DNA of 38,802 nt from assembly GCF_001707825.1 (NCBI RefSeq), contig NZ_LYBM01000048.1, positions 1 to 38,802 of the forward strand. Reading direction: 5' to 3'. The first letter of the stretch is position 1; each line of letters starts with the position of its first letter. The DNA is from Veronia pacifica. Lineage in GTDB: Bacteria; Pseudomonadota; Gammaproteobacteria; Enterobacterales; Vibrionaceae. Under the pieces are notes generated by a model. It was given only the letters and a program-made list of their open reading frames with translations. It was not told the origin of the DNA and did not search any database. The position numbers were made by a program, and so were the translations under genes. This document shows positions 1-7,799 of the stretch, one piece after another.

Positions 1-28
1 TTTTTATTAATCACATGGAGTGAGAATA

Positions 29-424
29 ATGCGAATAAATTTGAGTCAGGCTTTACTGTTAGTTTCAGCGGTAGGTTTAATTCCTATTTCATTGTCTTAT
101 GGTGTCAGCCCGTCAAATAGTTTGGGTTTTCTGTACGGTATTAATGTTGATAGCGTAAGTGAAACCCATATTTACAGGGCAGTAATGGGGCTTTATATCT
201 TCAACCTTATTTACTGGCTTTTAGGGGCAATTAAGGAAAGCTTTAGAGAGTCCGCCCTGATTGTTATGACTGTTTTTATGTTTGGATTGGCGGCAGGAAG
301 ACTGCTTAGTCTGGTCGTTGACGGTTATTCACACTGGCTATTTGTCGCCTATTTTGCTCTCGAAGTGATCATCGGAACCATTGCATTATTTCTTGTGTTA
401 AACAACCGAAAATCATCAAGCTGA
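29..424 (+). CDS. DUF4345-like small integral membrane protein
   Basis: The protein has 131 residues and about four hydrophobic segments: an N-terminal one, the GLYIFNLIYWLLGAI stretch, the TVFMFGLAAGRLL stretch, and a C-terminal one ending in a short polar tail. The overall pattern, including the AAGR motif after the third helix, resembles DUF4345 proteins, whose function is unknown. I chose ATG at 29 because GGAG at 17-20 lies eight bases ahead of it. A GTG at 20 is in frame but overlaps that Shine-Dalgarno, so it is less likely. The gene is separate from the next one by 285 bases and is probably monocistronic in this window, though its promoter lies at or beyond the window edge. The family assignment is from memory of the family pattern and is moderately sure. 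Confidence 0.7.
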   Translation: MRINLSQALLLVSAVGLIPISLSYGVSPSNSLGFLYGINVDSVSETHIYRAVMGLYIFNLIYWLLGAIKESFRESALIVMTVFMFGLAAGRLLSLVVDGYSHWLFVAYFALEVIIGTIALFLVLNNRKSSS

Positions 425-464
425 AGGCGAGACATACCAGCCAATATTATCGCGCCTCCTCATC

Positions 465-493
465 TAAGAGCCTTTCTGGTTGTCTGGCTCTTA
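465..493. other. Perfect 8-bp hairpin downstream of the DUF4345-like gene
   Basis: TAAGAGCC (465-472) and GGCTCTTA (486-493) are exact inverted repeats with a 13-base loop. There is no following T-run, so it is at best a weak or factor-aided terminator or an mRNA-stabilising 3' hairpin for the upstream gene. The rest of 425-709 shows no gene. Confidence 0.35.
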
Positions 494-709
494 CCTTCCT
501 GTCATCGGACAACAATGTATCTATACTGACAATATCGGGCTGTTAAATCACAGGCCGATTCGTTACCAGTGAATTAGCTGAATGTGAAATGCGTTTTGAG
601 GTGAACTTGCCTCTATTGATGTCGCTAAACAGTCGACGCTAAACATGATTTCAGCTAATAGGTTAGCTTCACCGGCAACGATAGATGACATGTCAGGAGT
701 AACGTCGTC

Positions 710-1492
710 ATGAATATACGCTCTCCCGCCGTGGCTGGTCGTTTTTACCACGACTCACCACAACAGCTGGACCACCAACTGTCACAATGGCTGACAGCCA
801 TTCCCGACGTATTACCGTTAAAAGCACTCATCGTCCCCCATGCAGGTTACGTTTTCTCTGGCAAAGTGGCAGCCGAAGCTTACCAGTACCTTAAAGCAAC
901 GGCAGATCAGTTTGAGCGTGTGGTTTTGGTTGGGCCGAGTCATCACTTCGGGTTTAATGGTGTAGCCGTGCCAGAAGCTGATTATTTTGCGACACCACTA
1001 GGAAACGTGTCTATCGACAAAGAGCACGTGGAGGCTCTGTCTCAACACCCAATGGTGCAAGTGTCTGATCACATGCATGACAGCGAACACAGTCTCGAAG
1101 TGCAGATCCCGTTTTTGCAGTGTTGCCTCAAACACTTCACCTTATTGCCAATCGTGTATTCACGGATAAACTCAGACCAACTCGCTGACCTCGTTGATAC
1201 TCTCTGGCATGACGATAGCACCTTGCTGGTGGTCAGTACTGACCTCAGTCATTTTCACACCTACAGCGAAGCCTGTGCACTTGATGGCGACACCTGCCAG
1301 CGAATCCAATCATTTGATGCAAGTATCACACCTCATGAAGCCTGCGGTGCGACAGGGGTGAACATGCTTTTAAAGCTAGCCAGGCAGCGTAACTATCGTT
1401 TAACTCAGATTGATTATAAAAACTCTGGTGATACCGGGGGAAACAAAAATAGGGTGGTGGGCTATGTCAGTTACCTTATCTGCGCAGTATGA
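710..1492 (+). CDS. amrB: AmmeMemoRadiSam system protein B (MEMO1 family)
   Basis: This 260-residue protein covers the whole MEMO domain, which is related to LigB-type non-haem iron dioxygenases. Visible family motifs are RSPAVAGRFY near the N-terminus, VPHAGYVFSG (His44), GPSHHFGFNG (His78/79), STDLSHFH (about 176-183), ACGATGVNML (Cys212) and a C-terminal GYVSY. The His/His/Cys set corresponds to the metal-binding residues known in human MEMO1. The molecular function in bacteria is not established; MEMO1 has been linked to copper or iron handling and redox. The start ATG has AGGAG at 695-699. The 3' end overlaps the AMMECR1-type gene by 29 bases, so the two are translationally coupled. The radical SAM third member of the system is not in the window. 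Confidence 0.9.
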   Translation: MNIRSPAVAGRFYHDSPQQLDHQLSQWLTAIPDVLPLKALIVPHAGYVFSGKVAAEAYQYLKATADQFERVVLVGPSHHFGFNGVAVPEADYFATPLGNVSIDKEHVEALSQHPMVQVSDHMHDSEHSLEVQIPFLQCCLKHFTLLPIVYSRINSDQLADLVDTLWHDDSTLLVVSTDLSHFHTYSEACALDGDTCQRIQSFDASITPHEACGATGVNMLLKLARQRNYRLTQIDYKNSGDTGGNKNRVVGYVSYLICAV

Positions 1493-2051
1493 TCGTCAGG
1501 ATCTGTCACAGCTTATCGAGATCTCTCGATCTGTGCTTACCCAACATTTTAATAATGATCCGCTGAGCTTGCCTGAGCCAGCTATTTACAGCGAGAAGTT
1601 ACTCAAACCAGCAGGATGTTTCGTCACACTTGAGGTGGATCATCACCTTCAGGGATGTATTGGGGCAATCAGCAGCGTGTTACCTTTGATTCATGAAGTG
1701 CACAATAAAACCTTGAGTGCAGCCTTTCAGGATCGGCGTTTTCAACCCTTGGTTTATGAACAGCTCGCCAAGTTATCCATTGAGGTTTCCGTGCTCTCCT
1801 CGCCAGAAAAGCTAGAAGTTCACTCAGAACAAGGCTGTCTTGATTTCCTCGAAGAAAATAAAGTGGGTGTGATCCTCTCATGCCAGCGATATAGGTCGGT
1901 ATTTCTGCCTCAGGTGTGGGAGAAACTTCCTATCCCCTTTGACTTTATCGTCGCACTCAAGAAAAAAGGGGGGATGGATGAGCACGACTGGCCAGACGAT
2001 ATGCGGGTCGATGTGTTTACCGTAGACAGCGCGCAGGAAGATTTTCAGTGA
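1464..2051 (+). CDS. amrA: AmmeMemoRadiSam system protein A (AMMECR1 domain)
   Basis: The protein has 195 residues from ATG 1464 and is a stand-alone AMMECR1 domain. The hallmark LQGCIGA motif (residues 62-68, family consensus LRGCIG) is present, followed by the typical DRRFQPLVYEQL and IEVSVLS segments. The cysteine in this motif is the suspected active residue; the function is unknown. An upstream in-frame ATG at 1410 would add 18 residues that overlap the end of amrB and look unlike the family. ATG 1464 sits just after GGTGGTGGG and starts where homologues usually start, so I prefer it. It overlaps amrB and is probably co-translated with it. Confidence 0.88.
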   Translation: MSVTLSAQYDRQDLSQLIEISRSVLTQHFNNDPLSLPEPAIYSEKLLKPAGCFVTLEVDHHLQGCIGAISSVLPLIHEVHNKTLSAAFQDRRFQPLVYEQLAKLSIEVSVLSSPEKLEVHSEQGCLDFLEENKVGVILSCQRYRSVFLPQVWEKLPIPFDFIVALKKKGGMDEHDWPDDMRVDVFTVDSAQEDFQ

Positions 2052-2138
2052 ATCTTTTTAGTGCCCCATTTCGTTAAGCTTTTGGACTAGGCCGCAATAA
2101 ATCTGCAATAGAAAGACTTAAAACAGAGTGTTAGCTAA

Positions 2139-2163
2139 CCTGCCACATTCATTTATTGGCAGG
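2139..2163 (+). promoter_or_regulatory. Hairpin that can mask the HAD gene's Shine-Dalgarno
   Basis: CCTGCCA (2139-2145) and TGGCAGG (2157-2163) form a perfect 7-bp stem with an 11-base loop. The 3' arm contains the first bases of the AGGA Shine-Dalgarno (2161-2164) that serves the ATG at 2172. Folding would therefore hide part of the ribosome site. This is seen in the sequence; a regulatory role is inference. Confidence 0.45.
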
Positions 2164-2171
2164 AAAGCAGT

Positions 2172-2810
2172 ATGAAATCCTACAAGGCATATCTTTTTGA
2201 TCTCGACGGAACACTGGTCAACTCAGAGCCTCTTAAAGGCAAAGCCATTGCCATGGCATGCCGCGATTTGGGCGGTGACGTAAACTTTAATCACTATAAA
2301 ACCGTGATGGGTCAGGACTGGCCGACAGTGACGGGCCATTTCTTCCGACTTGGCAACATCTCACCGACCATGGAAATGTTTAACATGCATTTCAGAACGC
2401 ATTATGAAGCTCTGTTAGCGGAGAAGCTGTCGCTTAATCCCGGAGTTGAAGCCTTTCTCAGCCATATAAAGGCAAATAACAGTCGATGTGCAGTTGTCAG
2501 TTCAGCGGCGGCATGGATGGTTGATCGAATTTTGACTCAATTGCAGATGACACAGTGTTTTGATTTGGTGATCTCTGCAGATGATGTCAAAAAGCACAAA
2601 CCTCACCCAGAAGCTTACCTGATTGCACTCAGTAAATACGGTGTGACTGCATCTGATGCATTAATTTTTGAAGACTCACAGGCTGGATTGGAAGCGGGCA
2701 AAGCGGCGGGCTGTGATGTGGTTGCTATTCAGCATGGTTTTAATATTGAAAATGACCTCAGCAGTGCATCAAGTGTGGTGTCTGATTTTACCTCGTTGAT
2801 CAACCGTTAA
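2172..2810 (+). CDS. HAD-superfamily hydrolase, subfamily IA (phosphatase / beta-phosphoglucomutase-like)
   Basis: This 212-residue protein has all four HAD motifs: DLDGT with nucleophile Asp10 and Asp12, Ser110 in VVSSA, Lys143 in KKHKPHPEAY, and acidic pair Glu167-Asp168 in FEDSQAGLEAG. The helical cap between motifs I and II marks it as subfamily IA, the group holding phosphoglycolate phosphatase, sugar-phosphate phosphatases and beta-phosphoglucomutase. The KPHPEAY and EDSQAG forms are those of sugar-phosphate enzymes, so a small phosphorylated sugar is the likeliest substrate; the exact one cannot be told. It is cytoplasmic. A hairpin overlaps its ribosome site. It stands alone, with about 120 bases before and 150 after. 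Confidence 0.88.
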   Translation: MKSYKAYLFDLDGTLVNSEPLKGKAIAMACRDLGGDVNFNHYKTVMGQDWPTVTGHFFRLGNISPTMEMFNMHFRTHYEALLAEKLSLNPGVEAFLSHIKANNSRCAVVSSAAAWMVDRILTQLQMTQCFDLVISADDVKKHKPHPEAYLIALSKYGVTASDALIFEDSQAGLEAGKAAGCDVVAIQHGFNIENDLSSASSVVSDFTSLINR

Positions 2811-2962
2811 CTAGGCAACTTGAAAAGCGGCTTTGAGCACTCTTGTACTTATCAGATCCATGTATCGTGAGTGTCTCGCATAATTTTAAATTTCTGATGA
2901 ACACAAAAAAATAACTGTGTATTAATACAGTCATTATAAAACAGAAAGTACGAGGAGCAGTT

Positions 2963-3850
2963 GTGATTCAGGAATTTATTAATGAGGCATGGGGCTACCA
3001 CGCAGATGACCCGGAGCGGGTTGCGGCCGAGCTGGAGGCGTTGGATTTAGAGGAAATGGAGCTATCTCTTCTCGCCCCCTTATTTGCGCTATCAAATCAC
3101 ACTGTGGGTGAGCACCTCAATCAATGGCCGCGAGCGTCAGCATTGGCAGAAAAAGCCGCCGAGCAATTTGATAAGGTTAAGCTAGAGCCGCGTCACTGGA
3201 ACAGATTGTCAACTGCTGCATTTATGGCAGGAAACTTGGTGCGAGGACATGAAGCAGAGCTAAACAGCATGTCCGTTGCTGGTGAGGACAGTGTCGCAGC
3301 TGTCATTGAAAATAAAGTCTTTATCACTGCTGCGCTTGTGGCTTCAGGTCTGGTTTCTGAAGCACTCAGTGTGTTTACTGTAGTAAAAACACTGACAGAG
3401 AAACGCACCGATACACATTATGCTGATCGCTCCGTAGCCATTGCTACCAATGGTATTGCCAGTGATTTAGTTGAGCTTGAAGAAAGAACGCCAGAGCAAG
3501 ATCAAATGATGAGTGAGGCGGCACATCTATCACTTCACAGTTGGCGAAAGTGTGGAACCTGGATCAATGACGTAAGAGGTCTCTACCTGCTGAGCTATGT
3601 TGAAAATGCTCGTAGCCGTCATCAGCTCGCGATTGATCATGGCCTTGAGGCATTATCAGTCCTAGAAAAAAATGGCGGAGACGATGTTGAAGAAGCATTT
3701 GTCAGGCTTGAGCTTGCCCGTGCTTATCAGTTGTTGGCAGATAAGCATTCGGCAGGCGAGCATCTGGACGTTGCGGATACATTGGCAAATAAATGGGAAG
3801 ACAAGGGTTTAGCTGACTTCTACCAAAAAGAAAAAGCGAAATACTTTTAA
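2963..3850 (+). CDS. Hypothetical helical-repeat (TPR-like) protein
   Basis: The protein has 295 residues, is acidic, has no signal peptide or membrane segment, and is nearly all predicted helix by composition. Pairs of helices such as WPRASALAEKAAEQFDKV, the A/L-rich stretch near residues 120-140, LAIDHGLEALSVLEKNG and VRLELARAYQLLADKHSA recall tetratricopeptide-type repeats, which usually bind partner proteins. I do not recognise a named family. The start is GTG 2963, fixed by GAGGAG at 2952-2957 with five bases of spacing. It is probably transcribed on its own. No function can be given. Confidence 0.75.
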   Translation: MIQEFINEAWGYHADDPERVAAELEALDLEEMELSLLAPLFALSNHTVGEHLNQWPRASALAEKAAEQFDKVKLEPRHWNRLSTAAFMAGNLVRGHEAELNSMSVAGEDSVAAVIENKVFITAALVASGLVSEALSVFTVVKTLTEKRTDTHYADRSVAIATNGIASDLVELEERTPEQDQMMSEAAHLSLHSWRKCGTWINDVRGLYLLSYVENARSRHQLAIDHGLEALSVLEKNGGDDVEEAFVRLELARAYQLLADKHSAGEHLDVADTLANKWEDKGLADFYQKEKAKYF

Positions 3851-3908
3851 CTACCAGACACAGCGACTTTCCACTGAACTTATTGTGTTGAGTAGAGTCA
3901 TAGACAGC

Positions 3909-3951
3909 TTAAGCCTTAATTTACCGAGTAAACCTCGGGAAAATGGCTTAA
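3909..3951. repeat. Nested inverted repeat between the TPR-like gene and the Nudix-PAP2 gene
   Basis: The outer arms TTAAGCC (3909-3915) and GGCTTAA (3945-3951) are perfect 7-bp repeats. Within the loop CCGAG (3924-3928) and CTCGG (3934-3938) form a second stem. There is no T-run after it, so it is not a simple intrinsic terminator; it may be a 3'-UTR or leader structure. Confidence 0.4.
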
Positions 3952-4070
3952 TATCGCTATCGATAACCAAGCCGTTTGGCGTTTCGCCGCGCCAGACTGC
4001 CTAATGCTGACTGTACTTAACAAATAATTCTGGATGTATTGCCATCGCAATGCATCCATGTGGAAACCTC

Positions 4071-5513
4071 ATGTCGACTCTTCTTTCCCGGCTGATACTT
4101 GGTCTCAGCCTGATTTTGGCATTGTGCTCTCAGGCACATGCTGCAATTCCTGACTCATCACTCAAAGGCGCGGCCTGCTTTATTTCTGATACCAAAAGCC
4201 GTGTGCTGGTCGTGATGGATTATCTTAACCGTAAATACTCGATTCCTGGCGGCTACATTGACCGGGGCGAAACCCCTGCCGAGGCAGCAGCAAGGGAAGC
4301 CTTTGAGGAAACAGGTCTTAAAGTGGCCGTCGGCAAGCCATTGATGACCACAGACAGTGCTGTGATTTTTGATTGTTTTACCGATGCACCAATTCCAGTG
4401 TTCGAGCGTGATGGTAAAGCGACCATAGCAGCATGGCATGCCCCGGATTTTTCCCGTGAGATCAAATATGCCAATTTCGTTGAACCTTCGACGAATCTCA
4501 TCAAACACAGCCGATACCCGGAACAGGCTGAAATGTTCAAACATTGGATGGTGTTGTCGTCGCCGAGTCTGATTCAGTCCCACGACGATTTCAGTGATAA
4601 CGCCAGCCCTTTTTTCGTGCAGCAGGCTCAGATTAATGAAAGATTCCAGTCATTCATTGCTGGCTTACCTTCACCCTTGTCCGGCCTTGCGCAGCAGTTT
4701 TTTAAACACGCCCACCTGATAGGTAACAGCGTCTTGTTTGGGGTATTGATGCTAGCAGGTATGATAACTGGCGGAATGCGTCGTTTATCCTCGGCACTTT
4801 TGGTAGCGATGCTGACCGTGATTGCAGTTCAGGTCACCAAGCTGATATTTGGGGTGCCACGACCAATGCAGATATTTCCGGCATTACAATTGGCTGACGC
4901 ATCCGGTTTCTCAATGCCAAGCGGGCACACTACCACTGCCTTCGCAGTATGGCTGACATTCTGGAGCTGGTTCGCTAAAGAAAGTGAAAATAAGCGCTTT
5001 TGGTTACTCACCGCACTGGCTGGCGGGGTAATTGTTGGTGCCAGTCGGGTATATGTAGGAGCACATTATCTTACTGATGTCACAGCAGGGGCAGTGTTCG
5101 GTACGCTGGTCTTTGTGCTATCGCAGTGGCTATCAAAAGAAAGGGCAAACGGGAACACTTTGTCGCTTCATCCAGTCGTTTGGTTAGCAATGGCGGCCAT
5201 TCTGGTTCCGGCAGCTGCATATTTCTCATTCCCTGTATTGATCATTGCGGCGGTTGCCACTTTGACTATTGCTGGTGTGTTGCAGGTAATGAAGTGCGCT
5301 AATCCCGGCTTGCTTAGACAATCTATGTCGCTAAAAAGGATTATAGAGACGCTCTCGCTGCCTGCTGTTATTGCTGCTGCTGGGCTGATAGCCAGCCTGT
5401 TCAGTCGCTCAAGCCTGCTGACCCTTGAGGTGATGATTGTGGTGGTTATGCTAAGCGCATCATGGCTGGTGGGTTACCCGCTGTATCAGGCCAAAAGAGC
5501 GTCCCGCCAATAA
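4071..5513 (+). CDS. Exported Nudix hydrolase / PAP2-family membrane phosphatase fusion
   Basis: The 480-residue protein (from ATG 4071) starts with a signal peptide ending QAHA|AIP (cleavage after about residue 24). A Nudix domain follows, with a complete Nudix box at 61-83 (Gly61, Glu67, Arg75-Glu76, Glu79-Glu80, Gly82). After about residue 200 comes a six-helix PAP2 phosphatase with KLIFGVPRP, SMPSGH and SRVYVGAHYLTD, the three parts of the classical acid phosphatase signature. Both active sites should face the periplasm, so the pair may hydrolyse nucleoside-diphosphate-linked or lipid pyrophosphate compounds in two steps. An in-frame ATG at 4050 would add seven polar residues before the signal peptide and is less likely. 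The gene ends at a strong bidirectional terminator. Such fusions occur in other gamma-proteobacteria; the substrate is unknown. Confidence 0.88.
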   Translation: MSTLLSRLILGLSLILALCSQAHAAIPDSSLKGAACFISDTKSRVLVVMDYLNRKYSIPGGYIDRGETPAEAAAREAFEETGLKVAVGKPLMTTDSAVIFDCFTDAPIPVFERDGKATIAAWHAPDFSREIKYANFVEPSTNLIKHSRYPEQAEMFKHWMVLSSPSLIQSHDDFSDNASPFFVQQAQINERFQSFIAGLPSPLSGLAQQFFKHAHLIGNSVLFGVLMLAGMITGGMRRLSSALLVAMLTVIAVQVTKLIFGVPRPMQIFPALQLADASGFSMPSGHTTTAFAVWLTFWSWFAKESENKRFWLLTALAGGVIVGASRVYVGAHYLTDVTAGAVFGTLVFVLSQWLSKERANGNTLSLHPVVWLAMAAILVPAAAYFSFPVLIIAAVATLTIAGVLQVMKCANPGLLRQSMSLKRIIETLSLPAVIAAAGLIASLFSRSSLLTLEVMIVVVMLSASWLVGYPLYQAKRASRQ

Positions 5514-5530
5514 CCCAGGATAGAAATAAA

Positions 5531-5560
5531 AACAGGAGCCTAAAGGCTCCTGTTTTTTTA
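5531..5560. terminator. Bidirectional Rho-independent terminator
   Basis: AACAGGAGCC (5531-5540), loop TAAA, and GGCTCCTGTT (5545-5554) are followed by a T-run, with an A-rich stretch in front. It can end both the Nudix-PAP2 gene (plus) and the convergent punC (minus). Confidence 0.92.
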
Positions 5561-5579
5561 ATGGTATGTTGCGCGTGAC

Positions 5580-6791
5580 TTATGCGGTCGCTTCAACGGT
5601 ATCCACTTTGTTGCTGTTCCAGCAAATCATCAGACCAACGGTGACCATCAAAGTAGCCATCATCATCGCGGTGGACACAGTGACGAGACCGTAAGCTGCC
5701 ATTGCAGATACTGCGCCGCTGGCGATGAAGCAAACCAGAGTTTGCAGGAAGTTCAGCATACCCGCTGCAGTTGCACTACAGTTTTTAAATCCTTCCAGCG
5801 CCTTGTTCACTACGATAGGGTAGATAGCACCGTTCGCAGCTGCCATGAAGCAGAAAGGGATCAATACTGGCCAGATAGTTGTCACTTCTGTTTTTGTTGC
5901 AACAAAATAGATAACAGCAATGCTGACCACAAACAGTGCGATGAAGCCAGGCAGAATTGCGCCACCATCGAATTTGTTGAGCAGAGCACGGCAACCGTAG
6001 CCGCCAGCGATAAAGGCGATGGTTTGCGGTACGTAACTCATGCCGATGTCCGCACCGTCATAGCCCATTTCTGTCATTACAAACGGTGAGCCAGTCAGCC
6101 ATGCAAAGAATGCAGCAGAGCAGCCAGCAAAAATCATCATGTTACCGATGAATTTTTTTGAGCCTAGAATTTGGCGATAGTCGGTCGCCAGTTTCTTAGC
6201 CATATTCTGCTCTTCATCGCTATTCGTAACAGGTGCACTCTCTGGTTGGCGTAATGTCGCCATCACCAGAATCACACCGAGCACAGCAAGCACGATAAAG
6301 ATGCTACGCCAGCCAAGGTGAGCTTCAATCGCAGCGCCAGCCAGTGGGGCTAATGCCGGTGAAAGCGCAACCAGCGGCATGATAGTCGCAAAAATGCGTG
6401 GTGCAGTTTCGCTGTCATAGCGGTCGATCACTACGGCCTGCCAAATCACCGCTGCACTACATGCGCCCAGTGCCTGAACGAAGCGAGCAACCAGAAGTAC
6501 TTCAATGCTCTGTGCTGCAAAACACACCAGTGTTGCTGCAGTAAACAAAGCCATACCACCAACAAGCACCTTAATACGGCCAATACGGTCAGAAAGTGGG
6601 CCGTAAGCAAGTTGGCCGATTGCCATACCTAAAAGGAATACACTCAGTGTCAAACCAATCATTGATTGGCTGGTTCCCATCTGTTGACGGATATCTTCAA
6701 ATGCCGGAAGGTACATATCAGTCGCCAGAAAACCTAGCATGCTGAGTGCGGCAAACCAAATCATGGTGGTCATTGGAACAGATTGTTTCAT
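5580..6791 (-). CDS. punC: Purine nucleoside efflux MFS transporter PunC (Bcr/CflA-type)
   Basis: This 403-residue protein is a 12-helix major facilitator of the DHA1 drug:proton group. The GPLSDRIGR loop (motif A) follows the second helix. Long stretches match my recollection of E. coli YdhC/PunC, for example CSAAFFAWLTGSPF, MSYVPQTIAF, GGYGCRALL and AANGAIYPIVV, and the length is the same. PunC in E. coli moves purine nucleosides across the inner membrane under control of PunR. Here too the LysR-type gene punR is divergent, 105 bases away, which supports the name. The start ATG 6791 has only a weak ribosome site. The 3' end meets a shared terminator. Confidence 0.88.
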   Translation of the reverse strand: MKQSVPMTTMIWFAALSMLGFLATDMYLPAFEDIRQQMGTSQSMIGLTLSVFLLGMAIGQLAYGPLSDRIGRIKVLVGGMALFTAATLVCFAAQSIEVLLVARFVQALGACSAAVIWQAVVIDRYDSETAPRIFATIMPLVALSPALAPLAGAAIEAHLGWRSIFIVLAVLGVILVMATLRQPESAPVTNSDEEQNMAKKLATDYRQILGSKKFIGNMMIFAGCSAAFFAWLTGSPFVMTEMGYDGADIGMSYVPQTIAFIAGGYGCRALLNKFDGGAILPGFIALFVVSIAVIYFVATKTEVTTIWPVLIPFCFMAAANGAIYPIVVNKALEGFKNCSATAAGMLNFLQTLVCFIASGAVSAMAAYGLVTVSTAMMMATLMVTVGLMICWNSNKVDTVEATA

Positions 6792-6876
6792 AGTTTTTAT
6801 CTTTGTATTTGTTTCGATGCAGCGCAGTCTAGAGATTGTGAAATCTTTTGTGAAACGCTAATATTTCGTCACTGCC

Positions 6877-6891
6877 ATCAAAAAATTTGAT
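6877..6891. promoter_or_regulatory. Inverted repeat in the punC-punR intergenic region (probable LysR-type site)
   Basis: ATCAAA (6877-6882), AAA, TTTGAT (6886-6891) is a perfect 15-bp interrupted palindrome ending five bases before the punR start. Two TTGTGAAA direct repeats lie at 6836-6843 and 6848-6855. LysR-type proteins usually bind A/T-rich inverted repeats in such divergent regions. Assignment to PunR is inference. Confidence 0.45.
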
Positions 6892-6896
6892 TCAAC

Positions 6897-7799
6897 ATGT
6901 TTTCATATCAAGATCTCATCGTTATCGACACGGTTGCCCGGCTCGGAAGCTTTGCTGCTGCGGCTGGCGAGTTACACAAAGTACCCAGCGCAGTGAGCTA
7001 TACCGTACGGCAAATAGAACAAAATCTAGCGGTAGAATTGTTTGAGAGGCTTCATCGCAGTGTAAAACTGACGCCTGCGGGCAAATATTTTGTTGTTGAA
7101 GCAAGATCACTGATTAAACAAATGGAAACGGTGCGCCAGCAAACACAGCGGGTAGCGAATGGCTGGACCCGGACCGTCTCGCTGGCACTAGACAATGTGG
7201 TGAGAGAAGACAGGGTTAATTCTTTAGTCGGTGATTTCTATGATGCGTTCCCCGATGTTGAGTTATTGCTGACGATGGAAGTCTTTAATGGGGTCTGGGA
7301 TGCGCTGGCGTACGACAGAGCCGACATTGCGATTGGTGCGACAGCGGCCATACCGGTCAACGGGCCATTTAGTTATCGCGATATGGGTAAAATTGAGTGG
7401 TGCTTTGTTGTCAGTCCTGATCATCAACTGGCTGGTGAAAATAAGGCACTTGAGAATGAGGAACTGTCAGGCTTTCCGTCAATCTGTCTTGAAGATACCT
7501 CCCGTATATTGCCCAAACGCAGTACCTGGCTACTCGATAACCAGCGTCGTCTCACTGTACCCAACTGGCACAGTGCCGTGCAATGCTTCTGCTCAGGGTT
7601 GGGAATTGGGGTAATGCCGTCACACCTTGCCCGGCCGTTGATTAAGCGTGGTCAACTGATAGAGAAAGCCTTGGTCGATCCTGTCACTTCAAGTGCCTGT
7701 TGTATTGCATGGCGGACCGATAAAGAAAATCCAGCAATAAGCTGGATCCTCGATTATCTTGGCGATTCAGAACAGGCACACCGCGAATGGCTGGCTTAA
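6897..7799 (+). CDS. punR: LysR-family transcriptional regulator PunR
   Basis: The 300-residue protein has an N-terminal winged helix-turn-helix (about 1-60; LGSFAAAAGELHKVPSAVSY) and a LysR substrate-binding domain. Segments such as VPSAVSYTVRQIEQ, MEVFNGVWDAL, DIAIGATAAIPV, LEDTSRILPKR, TWLLDNQRR and YLGDSEQAHREWL closely follow E. coli YdhB/PunR. PunR activates punC in response to adenine-type ligands. It is divergent from punC with a short shared promoter region holding inverted and direct repeats. The stop codon overlaps that of the convergent ynjF in CTTAAG. No strong Shine-Dalgarno precedes the ATG. Confidence 0.88.
   Translation: MFSYQDLIVIDTVARLGSFAAAAGELHKVPSAVSYTVRQIEQNLAVELFERLHRSVKLTPAGKYFVVEARSLIKQMETVRQQTQRVANGWTRTVSLALDNVVREDRVNSLVGDFYDAFPDVELLLTMEVFNGVWDALAYDRADIAIGATAAIPVNGPFSYRDMGKIEWCFVVSPDHQLAGENKALENEELSGFPSICLEDTSRILPKRSTWLLDNQRRLTVPNWHSAVQCFCSGLGIGVMPSHLARPLIKRGQLIEKALVDPVTSSACCIAWRTDKENPAISWILDYLGDSEQAHREWLA

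Noticed and set aside
4158-4583. Minus-strand frame of 141 codons
   Set aside because: Lies antisense to the Nudix domain, whose motifs are intact on the plus strand.
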